Shown here: positions 12,001 to 19,500 of the stretch, piece after piece | Layout: each line of letters begins with the position of its first letter | How positions within the stretch are numbered: position 1 is the first letter of the stretch | IMG/VR virus record: IMGVR_UViG_3300020442_000017 | Coordinates: 1 to 64,000 of that record | Source: a virus | Reading direction: 5' to 3' (one strand) | DNA: 64,000 nucleotides | Notes under the pieces: model-generated | Told to the model about the DNA's origin: nothing | Seen by the model: the letters and a program-made list of their open reading frames with translations, nothing else | The model's database searches: none | Made by a program: the position numbers and the translations under genes

Positions 12001-13386
12001 CTTATCACTGATGATCCTAGCACTAATGCACAAGGAACTTCAATCCTACCAACAATTTATAATTCTGCATATCCTGCTGGAACATATCCTAATGGTGGTA
12101 GAGGTCAGGAAGATACAGGAGTTGGTGGTGCCACTGGTGGAACATGGAACGCAGGTGCTGTTGTTGTTAAACTCAAGAAGTTTACTGAGACAACATCACT
12201 TATCAATCCAATTCCTGCAACTGGTAGAACCGCTGTTGAATCACCAAACCAAAATGGTAATAAGATCAGAGTAAGACTAAAGAATTCTAATCTTGTTTCT
12301 GACAAATTAGACTATGTTCAGTTCCTCAAGTTTAAGACTGGTACTGATGTTGAGTGGTTCTATCCTGATAGTATTGATGGCAATGCTGATCAACTATTTG
12401 GTGTAAGAACATCTAAGTCTACAAGACTTGATTCTAGTGGCAACTTCCTTGCTACTGGTACTCACACCAGATACTTTGGTGGTGGTGCTCTCAAGGTTCA
12501 TGATCATGTTGAAATGATTGGTGGTAACCTCAGAATGTATGGTTCTGATGGTGAAACTCTAGTCTTCAACGTATCTAACGATGATGACCACTTAGGTGAT
12601 GGTGCTGTCCTTGACGAAAAGACAGGCGTCATGGGTATGTACGTCAATGGTGGAGCAATGGTCGGTGGTGATCTTAAGGTCATCTATGAAAATTGTCAAA
12701 CCAATGGACAATGTAGCAAAGACATCAAATTCCAAGCATTTGGTTCTGATGGTTCTGTTAACATGGGTGAGAAACTTTACATCAAGGGTCAAGTTTCTGC
12801 TGGTGGTAACTCACAAGAACCAATCTTACATATTGATAACCTCGGTGCTGCTGGTAATGCTACAACAGGACCAAGAGACTTTAAGATTTATCAAGATTGT
12901 TCAATTGATGCCTTTGGAATCGCTCGTTACTTCACTAGAAACGGTGGTCGCAGATATACATATGTTGAGCAGTCACTTACTGGTATTGGTCAAACACAGG
13001 CAAACCCACTACAACCTAATAACAACTATCTAATTAATACAAGCACTGGTTCTAACATCGTAATGTATCTACCTGAATATGCAGAAACAGGTGACATGAT
13101 TAGATTCGTTGAGGTTAGTGGTAACCTAACATATAATACAAGTCTAGTAATCAGAGCACTTAAAGTGAACAACGTTCCAGTTGCAATCCAAGGTGATACA
13201 TCTGGTACTAAGATTCAAGCAGGTGCTGGTCAAATGACTACTGCATGGGACAGTGGTGAATTGGTCGTTCAAACTAGAAACGCATCCTTCGGTCTAATTT
13301 ATGTTGGTCCTACTGATGCCGCTGGTGATCCTAATGCATCTACAGTTCCATCCAATCTACGTGGATGGTGGTTAACCGAACTCTAA
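1..13386 (+). CDS. Giant tail-fibre/structural protein, 5' end outside window
   Basis: The frame is open from base 1, so the true start lies upstream; at least 4461 residues are visible. Inferred role: long virion adhesin or fibre shaft. Visible layout: an N-terminal part without clear repeats; helical repeats with the signature NKxFIAxEA...GGNxxxWD at about 754-1710, 1780-1875, 4402-4640, 4699-5060 and 5092-5430; eight beta repeats carrying (F/S)FTC and YPR motifs at about 1876-4390; four 36-residue Cys-phased repeats at 5476-5907; then a long fibre-like region ending with the residues GWWLTEL. Three collar-domain genes follow with almost no spacing, which supports a tail-fibre locus. I cannot assign a T4 gene number; the position and beta-rich shaft suggest a long-fibre component. 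High confidence for a virion protein, low for its exact role. Confidence 0.85.
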   Translation, partial: STWGICGIWANGLKATGFKSMVIAQYTGVSLQKDDRAFIRYDEFTNTFNQASLKDAFATVPYHTKGDAFWKDDWRNFHVRASEDAFIQCVSIFAVGFADHFLMESGGDMSITNSNSNFGNTSLHAIGFKGFAFNQDKGGYLTDIIPPKIVEEVGNSKKQAYYTIDVQASNDQGNHTKLYLGDDNAYVPTERPAATIGGYRIGAKSDEKIYVKLSPRTTGGNSEFNATLTPNGFKKFTATPDILNPNAAQVNNKAQDAANLIEANKEFIAYEAYGYITAKYPALLVKQSIQIVKCRRDIGYLLDATIQDLRLGGNINTIQAAESYYVKSGGTDSLSYINNELQETLEGYYYARDLAIAALRNYSYKRTGVETTAGNSIIKVGDSSGIVPGMTVADYAPSEFENAQGTQTNDLKNGATRPAQPVIPDNTFVKRIVDATTVELGQRATTSVKQVVADRNGDARELILANKTFIATEAYERMLLDYPNYTPSTGYNATTGKAKCIDDLEKAIEAVAENTAFGGNADTWDAAYYYDSGAVQDLAAKKDETITAFNYCKDMAIQVMRKEDVFIFGTHGLTQSTVTPNDPVTEEQGELVNDRNGDARNLILANKNLIAHEAVQRMILESSTDQFTPTGAVYDPTAGDLTLTISQHGLTGADSYTVQSADYDPVSGKLTVTIPNHSFGNGERVKFDDNSLTFTCSQDSNATNHTYPRVSDPVSNKWLQISHVTTNTFEVNVGDTLDGNYTHTFVSAVTNGLKRAADSVRFDYNSFTFTCAMDSSEQKTYPRIGDPAGGRVLPISTTTADTITVAVGKSLLVDHDVTTADYDPNSGELTLDIGAHNLSVGTSIKIPNNALSFKCAQDNFTAVKTYPRAGVDPYADKAIKIEKVGSSFHTATDGAYNPTTGDLTITIPNHGFANGSRVRLADNSFTFTCAMDNYATEHSYPREGDPASGEFLDVSNVTTNTFTVNVGPAGSTQQFTPTNASYDSASGELTLTIAGHGLGIGEGVVIADNALSFTCNMDGNDSTKTYPRTNKDNASSRSLSIVKKTTDTITLNVGNAGNNKTFTPTTGSYNETTGALDLNIGQHGLAVGSNIVLKDNSIRFTCDKDGNQSVESYPRPQVDPFAGKSIEITDVAYTESTATGATYNPHNGDLEITVPSHGFTGPQEFTPLVGQTAYDAATGVLTLQIPNHGLQNGEYIRIKDNSLTFTCTKDSDATNHTYPRATDPASNKDLVVSNATQSTFEVNIGPAGGYGQYVHTFVSAATGAVTAGGDYIQVADNSLSFKCSLDGDTSAKAYPRTGFDLPSGRWLQIRSTTANTFVVNVGKSSNLSTHTFDSAVANGIRKQTGVITVNVGFDSNTNNQYTHTWDSALADAVEFTPQSTHTFVSAVSNSVSHAPDAAHTFKRAATGGVARQNGTITVNVGAAAPADRYIHVWAGGTATGAVKSGGNYTHAWVSSGNDSVHKVFSIAGNRNYHDQDCVDDAVDVLEAVADNVAFGGNDKTWDAAYSYKTGAHVAGEETETNEVFRHAKEMAGQVIKNQKILRIGNHGISQVYDTTITEDDPTSVDNKSGDAYNLLIDNAAFIASEAYDRMIFEFPDFTPPTGNPQDCKDDIKDFVVEIAHNVGFGGNDRVWDMSNLYVSGAHVVGEEAQTLKAFEDAKEIMVQVARNEKVLVSGSHGKTQAFDNTITVDASTPVNNKVADARDLILANKNFIAEIALGRMLAQYSNYIPAQGYTTNDCLDDLKDVVDVVAHNLAYGGNDRVWDAALLYNAGAHASGTENETVYAFNQVRDIIRQVIVNDTVTVDGHTALSQSTDTSITNGVANGDCDQAKATVTTLVSILTNAINTPSSLYGITRTESSSKCVAVVSTINTLYDIVKNSITTPESLQSVTRTVGGGKCDNIRSTINTLFGIVTSTVANGSALNSITRNISNGPCQEVASTVTTLFGIITNSISTAGYLDTIDKTEIPLGLTLGQSVNANSTTTDTYLWFQWPTTGGVADDGIYTDKKPVIDPFFNNDPANVGNQDTSYPECANEASAVRQYFTNIGTIIQSGLGSVDRNEPTSSSALSRRATIWTLTDTSKAPANQSDPHKFETGTPVRLVPRPKAGKTVDKRNVRLPNGFDTNTEYYVIAPGRETNPQDFSTTTSFNGLQQDVLMLASSKENAAAGIYLHSQEVNGIHPDIEIDLYQFTIDDSYDLHQYVCVLVNNGIQTDVSHIFDLPKANVPEGHQVFFRAAPGKDMPTVGGTDANDPAVAEQSGVNIGKLRGDVFFWARYITPKVFKIYRSHADAISDVNSIDLTSSANIGFNVFANKRTSPMRYDPSFINPAVSDKGKWFLQVEPNSSGAPATSQEILARLHDAEYNDASGNTKTNDTWYTRLKDDRVPDDRIYRLRYVIPSYLKSVRDPLNGFTIKMRKDETRKLLPQRIVLKPASGNAVTKAVFNNTTDSGQANEIIGMTAAQFANPGGNQNALDTSKRYDPYRKDLTGGGKEYQAYIRTDSTIQATIQSGRYFIDGVSGDELLELTVFDPEIDSQVPALKNETLTSVKITAPQGGSFVSNTANPVSGYFQNTKVEWDGNDKGTGYIHAALNVPGTTTWHLILKGISGTLDYSSTEDTRFTQVQGSTVVFADQLQDPDDGKSLELKELIRKGYPQYYYKEKSSNVYTLTPGDTITDQAGNQYYIDSVNDIGEIEDTFYIFDVETIQRRIFEQQDGIYYLTAVRGNVSPFPTGAGNLGNFRNFKFSQPISKLYPLNYKNDPVWFKQLDPNFVDPPATFSAADNYVHGLVTVNDFKGSITKESIIDIIESPALSNNTYTGSNVVQAQAGNAASGSEDRKIPIAGDNTVVVDQRLYVELRRPSIARAGNHTFEYLGFGPGNYSTGLPARQDVILTTTQDFYAQSKKQDGGLVFYTGLNSNGDLYIGNRKIDAITGEEVFLESAQLVDSEDPDDLIDSLVTTFDTPVTFNQNITVNGGDEGKLVNTFNSPVTVNVASGLGLNSLTILSTVNPNATPVGDDETLDRSAQQGNQMTNGDIVLNKNMIAASIFQFNPRGSNGFAQGYKIQNHVVASEGSNATPSQSATDKDYFDNTQVVRYGTNGPLPVPGDILLKGDSVGASGSIGWIYANSYYVLGDQTANNPDQVFNVVFDGSNLVRINWKNAKQNDSFGPKITSATKIRIKNCSVPQLNGVFSVDPNTFSSTNDYIKIVIGANVTNSPIVWNNEVNASMEYADTSWKEWGVLGSEAIRTETSTLTDYRVGINTVARSSNTDAWKTSFVNTSTIPKANLDVEGNGIITGYSIAYATGNRSAMENAFVVGTATPNDLTQSSVFRINAATNRVGINVSDDGTGSTQLDRTLVVNGNGRFTNDVKFEQDIDVNGGGPGAANTAEIRTSITDGTFEFIMDNTFVGQHDAYASSVGGSNGFKMAGYAKNIEFGNEQSAIQEFEIGNKANKSFVDLGATPDGDGTNAHISRISIGGAFDSTETDSYTQINNKELKIAGDILLGQVKDKATGTNTTRRGAGDTAFFRSTASKVSLLGDNSATTIVDFATNASQLTIAGQGGSTRIRNNTTVDATLRVNSDIILCGGLNNFSFTADRKQAGSKSIIAHTNGILGNNLYNKNVDILDVLRVNAPTTTPVGNKSAYNRIDTGGSGTWGDATYSQAIPQAGLPALPTGQYYLPLKFSPFNNVTTANPDGDQYFNENDILLIDSAETATGHAEFVKIVSLPRIVSTNAPYYIVVTRQPFGSFTNISTTHADTTPIYKVTVQLDSTWITSDIDQSAGNKTINLSQFGGSLDVADYVIISREDGTPANDGVDDEGEIFKLTTVINAVAKKLSVKKGCDSASEKTVFEVDSITGSVTIGDGTENTNTLINGSLAIKGKCSASDNVYPSTDFANNSKFTLSNQELPVFSVDICTGDTVVGQAAGTVFVVGQYYGSTAAAHDETTVVTSYVYDATSLQANGAITTLANAVGTGDYDIPISSNVDAFQKDDMIAIIDGDSNIEILLITDDPSTNAQGTSILPTIYNSAYPAGTYPNGGRGQEDTGVGGATGGTWNAGAVVVKLKKFTETTSLINPIPATGRTAVESPNQNGNKIRVRLKNSNLVSDKLDYVQFLKFKTGTDVEWFYPDSIDGNADQLFGVRTSKSTRLDSSGNFLATGTHTRYFGGGALKVHDHVEMIGGNLRMYGSDGETLVFNVSNDDDHLGDGAVLDEKTGVMGMYVNGGAMVGGDLKVIYENCQTNGQCSKDIKFQAFGSDGSVNMGEKLYIKGQVSAGGNSQEPILHIDNLGAAGNATTGPRDFKIYQDCSIDAFGIARYFTRNGGRRYTYVEQSLTGIGQTQANPLQPNNNYLINTSTGSNIVMYLPEYAETGDMIRFVEVSGNLTYNTSLVIRALKVNNVPVAIQGDTSGTKIQAGAGQMTTAWDSGELVVQTRNASFGLIYVGPTDAAGDPNASTVPSNLRGWWLTEL
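1876..4390 (+). repeat. Array of eight beta-rich repeats within the giant fibre protein
   Basis: About eight copies of an 85-110 residue unit. Each has YDxxSGxLTLxIxxHG, then xDNSLxFxC, then YPRxxDP, then TxxTFxVNVG. Eight YPR and eight F(T/K)C motifs can be counted. The units vary in linker length and are diverged at DNA level, so this is an old protein-domain duplication rather than a recent tandem expansion. Confidence 0.85.
5476..5907 (+). repeat. Four exact-register 108-bp (36-aa) Cys-phased repeats
   Basis: Cysteine codons fall at 5476, 5584, 5692 and 5800, exactly 108 bases apart. Each unit reads Cys...(S/A)T(I/V)(N/T)TL(F/Y)xI...(I/V)xR, predicted largely helical. They lie inside the giant fibre protein between the helical repeats and the fibre shaft. 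Confidence 0.85.
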
Positions 13387-13390
13387 AGAT

Positions 13391-15061
13391 ATGGCACAAT
13401 TCTACAATTCAATTAAGTCCATGAAATCCGCTCGCATCGGCACTATCATGCCGTGGGGCGGTGATGGTAACGAGGGATTTACTGCTGCTAACTTACCTAA
13501 AGGGTGGATTGTATGTGATGGTCAGTTAAAAGATGCAATTGATTTTCCTTTACTTGCATCTGAACTTGGCAACACTTATGGTGGGGATTTAAATGGAGAT
13601 TTCCCTAACTATTCTGGTCAATTTAAACTTCCTAGTATTGGAAATAAAGTTTTGATTGATCTAGAGAAAAGTTATCTAAATGACGTTAAGTATCAAAGTG
13701 GTCAAGCAAATGCTTCACAAGTAGTTGGTCATCTCATAGGGGATGGTAATGGTGATGATATAGCAACTGACTTTGGTCCTGATGCTGTTCCACCAACATA
13801 TAACGCATTTGCTGATATTGATTTTACTTTTAATAATCCAAATATTCTATTAGCAGGTAGATTTACAGGACAATCAATCAGTGCTCCAGACTTCTTTACT
13901 AGTATTAGTACAATTAATAGAAAATTAGGCATCAATCATACACCACAACACCAGCATACAGAAAATTTTGAAAGTGCTATTGCTGGATTTGTTGGACCTC
14001 AAGTTTTTGATACATCTGAAGTTGTTATTGGTGGTAGTGATAGTCACCCTAATGCATGTAGTAGTCAGATTAAATCTAGAAATAATGAATGTGAAATCTC
14101 AGGTGGTAACGCAAAAGCACCAAGTTGGCAAAATGGTATTACCTTTGTATCATACTACGGTGATGATGATCATGAACATACATTACCATTAGCGAGTAAA
14201 TTTCATGAATTTTTGAATGATCCTGGTACAGATTATTGGTCGGCAGTACCAGCACCATCATGGCATAGTGGCACTCCAACAAGAAATAGTCCTCAAGCAG
14301 CTACACAAACTGTAAATAGACCTGCTGTAGGATCTTACACTGACGCATTTACATATGAACCATTTGATAATGATCCTGCTACAAGCACAAAACCAAATCA
14401 TTATCATCCAGCATGGGGTGGTCACCATCCAAGACCAGCAATTAATAGTAATTTAAGAAATTATTACGGTGCTTCTACTGGAGTAACTTTAGGTGGTCTT
14501 CCTGATCATCCAGAGGGACCAGGTGGGCATTTCACTGTTACTGGTGTTGTACTCACTGCTAGTAGTGATGAAATTGTATTACCAGTAGGCACAGATATTA
14601 GAACTACTAAAGTAGAGGGATCAGAGACATATTATATTGAAGATAAAATTCGTGCCTTTAAAATGATTACTGGTCCAGGTATTGCACCAGGCACTCATGT
14701 TACCAAAGTTACCAGAACAGGTAGTGATGTCTCAAATTATATTTACACACTTGATTTGAGTGAAAATACATTAGATACAGTTCCTGCTACTAGTACTCTT
14801 GTTTTTAAAGAAGGAACATTCCCATCTACTGTGAATAATATTGGATCTATGGATCCTAATGATTCAACATTCAATTCACATAATCATGGAACAATTGATT
14901 TACAAATGTCTGGTGGATCTCTAAAACCACCACCAACATTTGCTGTTGGTAACGTTGGACTAGGTAATGTTGTACCACAGAGCGAGGACAATGCACTAAA
15001 TATTACAGTTACTGTCTCACAACCAGCAATGGCAACAGTGTATATAATTAAGGCATATTAA
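13391..15061 (+). CDS. Tail-collar domain fibre protein 1
   Basis: Predicted 556-aa virion protein. The N-terminal collar fold (phage tail collar family, as in T4 gp12 and microcystin-dependent proteins) is seen as IGTIMPWGG at residues 17-25, GWIVCDGQ at 38-45 and FKLPSIGNKV at 78-87. Several HxH motifs follow (QHQHT, DHEHT, HNHGT). In T4 gp12 and gp37 such motifs coordinate metal along a trimeric fibre. The C-terminus ends YIIKAY, a form shared with the next two genes. It starts 4 bases after the giant gene stops and is followed 1 base later by a paralogue, so the genes are probably co-transcribed and co-assembled. Receptor binding is inferred. Confidence 0.88.
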   Translation: MAQFYNSIKSMKSARIGTIMPWGGDGNEGFTAANLPKGWIVCDGQLKDAIDFPLLASELGNTYGGDLNGDFPNYSGQFKLPSIGNKVLIDLEKSYLNDVKYQSGQANASQVVGHLIGDGNGDDIATDFGPDAVPPTYNAFADIDFTFNNPNILLAGRFTGQSISAPDFFTSISTINRKLGINHTPQHQHTENFESAIAGFVGPQVFDTSEVVIGGSDSHPNACSSQIKSRNNECEISGGNAKAPSWQNGITFVSYYGDDDHEHTLPLASKFHEFLNDPGTDYWSAVPAPSWHSGTPTRNSPQAATQTVNRPAVGSYTDAFTYEPFDNDPATSTKPNHYHPAWGGHHPRPAINSNLRNYYGASTGVTLGGLPDHPEGPGGHFTVTGVVLTASSDEIVLPVGTDIRTTKVEGSETYYIEDKIRAFKMITGPGIAPGTHVTKVTRTGSDVSNYIYTLDLSENTLDTVPATSTLVFKEGTFPSTVNNIGSMDPNDSTFNSHNHGTIDLQMSGGSLKPPPTFAVGNVGLGNVVPQSEDNALNITVTVSQPAMATVYIIKAY

Positions 15062-15062
15062 T

Positions 15063-16568
15063 ATGGCATCTTTATATTCAAAGGAAAGAGGTAAGTATGG
15101 TAATATTTCAGGGCAGATAATTATTTGGCCTGTTGAGATTTCTGGATCAATTGATGCATCAGATGCAAAAAGAGATTTACCAGGTGGATATTTAAGATGT
15201 GATGGTAGCATTTATAATGCTGTTGATTTTCCACAACTTGCTGCAATTTGTGGCACAGGAGAAACTGGTAAATTTGTCAGAAGAAATCTTGCTGGTGAAG
15301 CATTACAATCAGTGAGTGATGAACAATTTGTAGTACCAGATCTAGGATCTAAATATCCAAAACCAACTGGTAGTGCAGGTGGTGGTGGAGTATATCAAAA
15401 TATTAGAGTTGTTACAGCATCTAACGTTGAAAAAAGTCGTTCTGGCATTGGTATTGAAGCAGAAGCAATTGCTGCTCAAGATGGTATAATTAATGTTGAA
15501 TATACTGGTAGTTTTGTTGTCCCATCTGCTGAAATGCCGATGAGAGGGAGACCAATATGGACTGTTGGTACAACATCTGGTAATAAGAGAACGGAAAGTG
15601 AAACAGTTGATTCTAGTGCATTGCATGGACATATGCACTTTCATACTGGTGTTAGAACCAGATTGAAAGCTAGAGCAGAAGTTGATGAAAATAGTCCTAG
15701 CACAGTCTTAGATCCAGCACCACAAGGTCCAGTTGGATTGCAGAATGCTTCAACAATTCCTTTACATAAATGGATTGTTGCTACTTCAGATCCAACTACA
15801 AATAATTGGCCAGGTAATAAACAGAAACCATGTAAAGCGATTGCATCAAACAAAAGACAATCAAAAGCTCATGGTGGAGAGGGTAAGTTTGGTTACACTA
15901 ACTTTAACACAACTCCTCTTGCTTGGAGTAATGCATGTATTAATAATAACCAATCTATTGTAGATACTTGGAAATATTATTGTTTATTACCAAACGAAGA
16001 TTATCTTGAAGCAAATTTTGTGAATACAGAAGGTGGTGGTGATCCAAAACGGGCATGGAAAAATTATCCAATCAGTAGTAATACAGGTGCATATAATTTA
16101 TCAGGTGATACTTCAACTCAATTTTCTCTTGATGTGGCATTAAATCTTGTTCTTGGTTGTCTAATGACAACGACGGATGATAAGAAACAGAAATCGGTAG
16201 ATATTGATGCTGCTTATATACCTAATGGTCCTGGTGTTCCAGATGACTGGAAAGACACTAGTTGGGCAGATTCAATGCCATTCCAGATGAATGATCTTCA
16301 TCAATTTGCTGGTCAAGATGTATCTCCTGCTACGATTAATGAGTTTACTCAAACCAATCCATTATATGGAGGTGCAGAAGATCCAACAGAACATTTCCAC
16401 AAAGTTGATCTAGAAAAGGAAGATCATACATATGTTTTGAAAACAGATTCTACTGAAATTTCAGCAGATCTATTAAAAACACAATTACAGTTATCTACAG
16501 ACGATGCAAGGTCAGTAGATAATGTAGTGCAACCATTTATTGTTTTAGAATACTTAATTAAGATTTGA
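15063..16568 (+). CDS. Tail-collar domain fibre protein 2
   Basis: A 501-aa paralogue of the preceding gene. The collar signature is at the N-terminus (GQIIIWP, GGYLRCDGS, VDFPQLA, then FVVPDLGSKY near residues 88-97). His-rich motifs HGHMHFH and HFHKVD follow, consistent with metal-binding fibre needles. It ends VLEYLIKI, like its neighbours. It lies between two other collar proteins with one-base and three-base spacing, which suggests the three form one adhesin assembly or alternative tips. The host receptor cannot be told from sequence. Confidence 0.87.
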   Translation: MASLYSKERGKYGNISGQIIIWPVEISGSIDASDAKRDLPGGYLRCDGSIYNAVDFPQLAAICGTGETGKFVRRNLAGEALQSVSDEQFVVPDLGSKYPKPTGSAGGGGVYQNIRVVTASNVEKSRSGIGIEAEAIAAQDGIINVEYTGSFVVPSAEMPMRGRPIWTVGTTSGNKRTESETVDSSALHGHMHFHTGVRTRLKARAEVDENSPSTVLDPAPQGPVGLQNASTIPLHKWIVATSDPTTNNWPGNKQKPCKAIASNKRQSKAHGGEGKFGYTNFNTTPLAWSNACINNNQSIVDTWKYYCLLPNEDYLEANFVNTEGGGDPKRAWKNYPISSNTGAYNLSGDTSTQFSLDVALNLVLGCLMTTTDDKKQKSVDIDAAYIPNGPGVPDDWKDTSWADSMPFQMNDLHQFAGQDVSPATINEFTQTNPLYGGAEDPTEHFHKVDLEKEDHTYVLKTDSTEISADLLKTQLQLSTDDARSVDNVVQPFIVLEYLIKI

Positions 16569-16571
16569 TCA

Positions 16572-19500
16572 ATGACGATTTCACCTGCTCCATCATATAG
16601 AAATACCAGACAGAATTATTATACAGATAAAGCATCTGATAATCATCCTCTAGGTGCCATTGTCAATACATTCAAAGCAATTACTGATGTATATGATAAT
16701 CAATATACACCATTAACTGCTTATACTGCTGTTAGTGGCAATGCTAATACCCCTACAAATCCTGAGTACCAGTATCCTGGTTACTTATATTGTGATGGAT
16801 CTGAGTATGAAATTAGTGATTTCCCTGCATTATATTCTATCATTGGTAATGATTATGGTGGAACTCCAAGACCAGGTATTAACCTAATTAATGGTGGTAG
16901 TGGATATAGTAGTGGAAGTGGATCAACAATCTACACACAGATCGGTCTTGAGAGTTATACTCAAACACATAATGCACCAATTCTGTTTACTCAGACAGAA
17001 GATGATACAGTAGGCGGTGGTAATCAATTCACTTGGTTGACTGATTATCACAATGCTATTAATGCAATTTCTGCTAATGCTCCATCAACTCTAACATCAG
17101 TTCTATATGGAGGACACGAAGGGTTTACAAAACAAACAGCAGATGGTCAACTACTTCAGACTGCAATTAGATCTGCTCTTGGCAATTCAAATGCTGGAAC
17201 TACTGCTATTACTGCACCCACACCGTTTACTATCACTCCAGCAAATAATCAATCAGCTACTATAAATGGTACATCTTACCCAGTTATGGGTAGATTGTAT
17301 GTTCCTACAAGTCTAGGCAATTCACTTGATGTTGTAGTTGCATTCCATGGAACTCTTGAGGAGAATCCTAACGGTCCAGATATTATTGATGCAGCATTTA
17401 CAACGCTTCAGCAACTTACCAATCAAAATACTGTTAATCTAAGAGATAAGATTATCTTCTCAGTTGCATATCCTCAGGATCATATTTCCAACACAAGACA
17501 GTTTAATCTAGGTGGTGTTGGTACAGAGTCATCAACATTCTTGATGGGAGATAACTTACCTTGGGCAAGAGCAGCAGTTAAGTGGGTTCAGAATGATTTA
17601 AATGCTTATATTGCAGCACAGGGTGGTTCTGTAACTATCAACGATGTTTATCTCTTTGGTCACTCTCAAGGTGGTAAACTTGTCTCTAAGATTAACACCT
17701 TAGATACTGGCATTACTGGTGTAGTTGCAAATGCTCCTGGTCCTATTCAGTTTGATCAAACTTGCTCTGTAGCTGCAAATGCAGCAGGTACAACTTGCTC
17801 AAAAGTTTCTGCAATTCATGGTCCTGTTGGTACTGGTGGTACTGGCACTACAATTACATTTGATGCCGCACCAGCTGGTGGACAAACTATTCAAGCAACT
17901 TTAGTAGTTGATCCTAGTGGTACAGTTATTGGTGTAAATCCAACTAATTTAGGATCAGGTTACACTTCAGAACCATCATATACTATTAATAATGCAGGTG
18001 GTGGTTCTGGTCTTCAATTAGAAGTTAATCTTAATGATGATGGAGCAATTGAATCTATTAATCAGGAGAATGTATTTAATCATTGGGGTGAATCTAGAAG
18101 TTTAGGTACGTTTAAAGTACCTGATCTTAAGACTAGAAAAGTTGTTGGATATGGTAATGTTTATGGAGCTGGAACTCCTAGCATTGGTTTGATTACACTT
18201 GGTGCTGGTGGTAACAATGGTATCGTCAAGCAGGGTGGATCATGGTATTTTGATAAACAATCTCAAACAGGATATTTCTCTCTTGGTTCAATCACCACAA
18301 CTGGTTATAGTGACATTAAAGATGATGTATCAACACGTATAATTGGTAGTCAAAAGGTGCATGTCACAATGGAGCAAAGAAGAATTCAACGAGTACCCGA
18401 TCATACTCATTTCATTTATCATACAGCAGCAGATACAACTTTCCAGTTTCGTAGTGCTATCTCTGGTGATAGGTACTTAGTTGATTATAGTAATGCAAAT
18501 GCACGTTTATTAGGTTGGACACCTATTGGTGGATTACATTTCCGTCATAAACATGGTTTATCTAAATCACCTATCGCAGAAAGAGAAACTGCAACATATG
18601 ATGTATTTGACTGGAGAGGTGGTGCTGAAGGAACTGGTAGTCTTAAATTCACAGGACCAGATTATTATTTCGCATCGGGTGGTTCTTCATCTGGAACATG
18701 GGAAACAGTAACAGAAACTGCACCATCTATGTTCAGAACATTTGTTGGTAACCCACCACCAGGTACAGGTTCTGTTATTGGTAACAGAGAAATTAGAACT
18801 GGTGGTAAAGAAATTCTTACTTACGTTCAGGATAACGTATATACTGGTAATTCATCTATTTCATTCCCACCAGCTTATAAAGTCATGGAAGTTGAAATCC
18901 ATGGTGGTGGTGGATCTGGTAGTGATGGAACACAATCAGGTAATGATGGTAACCCTGTAAACTTTAAAGTTGTAGCAGGCAGCACATTAGTTGATATTAC
19001 TGCTAATGGTGGAGAAGGAGGAGGAAAATCCAATAATTATACAAGTGGTGGTGCTGCTGGTACTGTCACAAAGGCAGGTAGTAATGTAAATAAGGGAGAT
19101 TTCACCTTTGACCAAGGAGTGGATGGAACTGCTGGTCAAATTGGACCTGGTGCAAATGGTAAGTTTCCTGGCACACAATATCCAAATAATCCTGGCCAAG
19201 CAGGTACTGGTGGTGTTGGTTTACATGATAGTGGAAATTATGGTGGTGGTAGTGATGGTGTTCATACACAATTAGGTGGAACACCAACTTCAGGATCAGT
19301 GAATGTTCAAGCTGGAAGTCAGCAGACCGTAAATCTATCAACAACATCAGAATTTAGTGAAATTAAATTCATTATTAGAGGTGGTGGTGGTGCTGATTCT
19401 CAGCAAGGAACTAGTCCATCATTTACTACGTATAATAATGTGCGTGGTGGAGTTGGATCACCTGGCACAGTAATGACACTTGAATGGAAGAATCCTGAAG

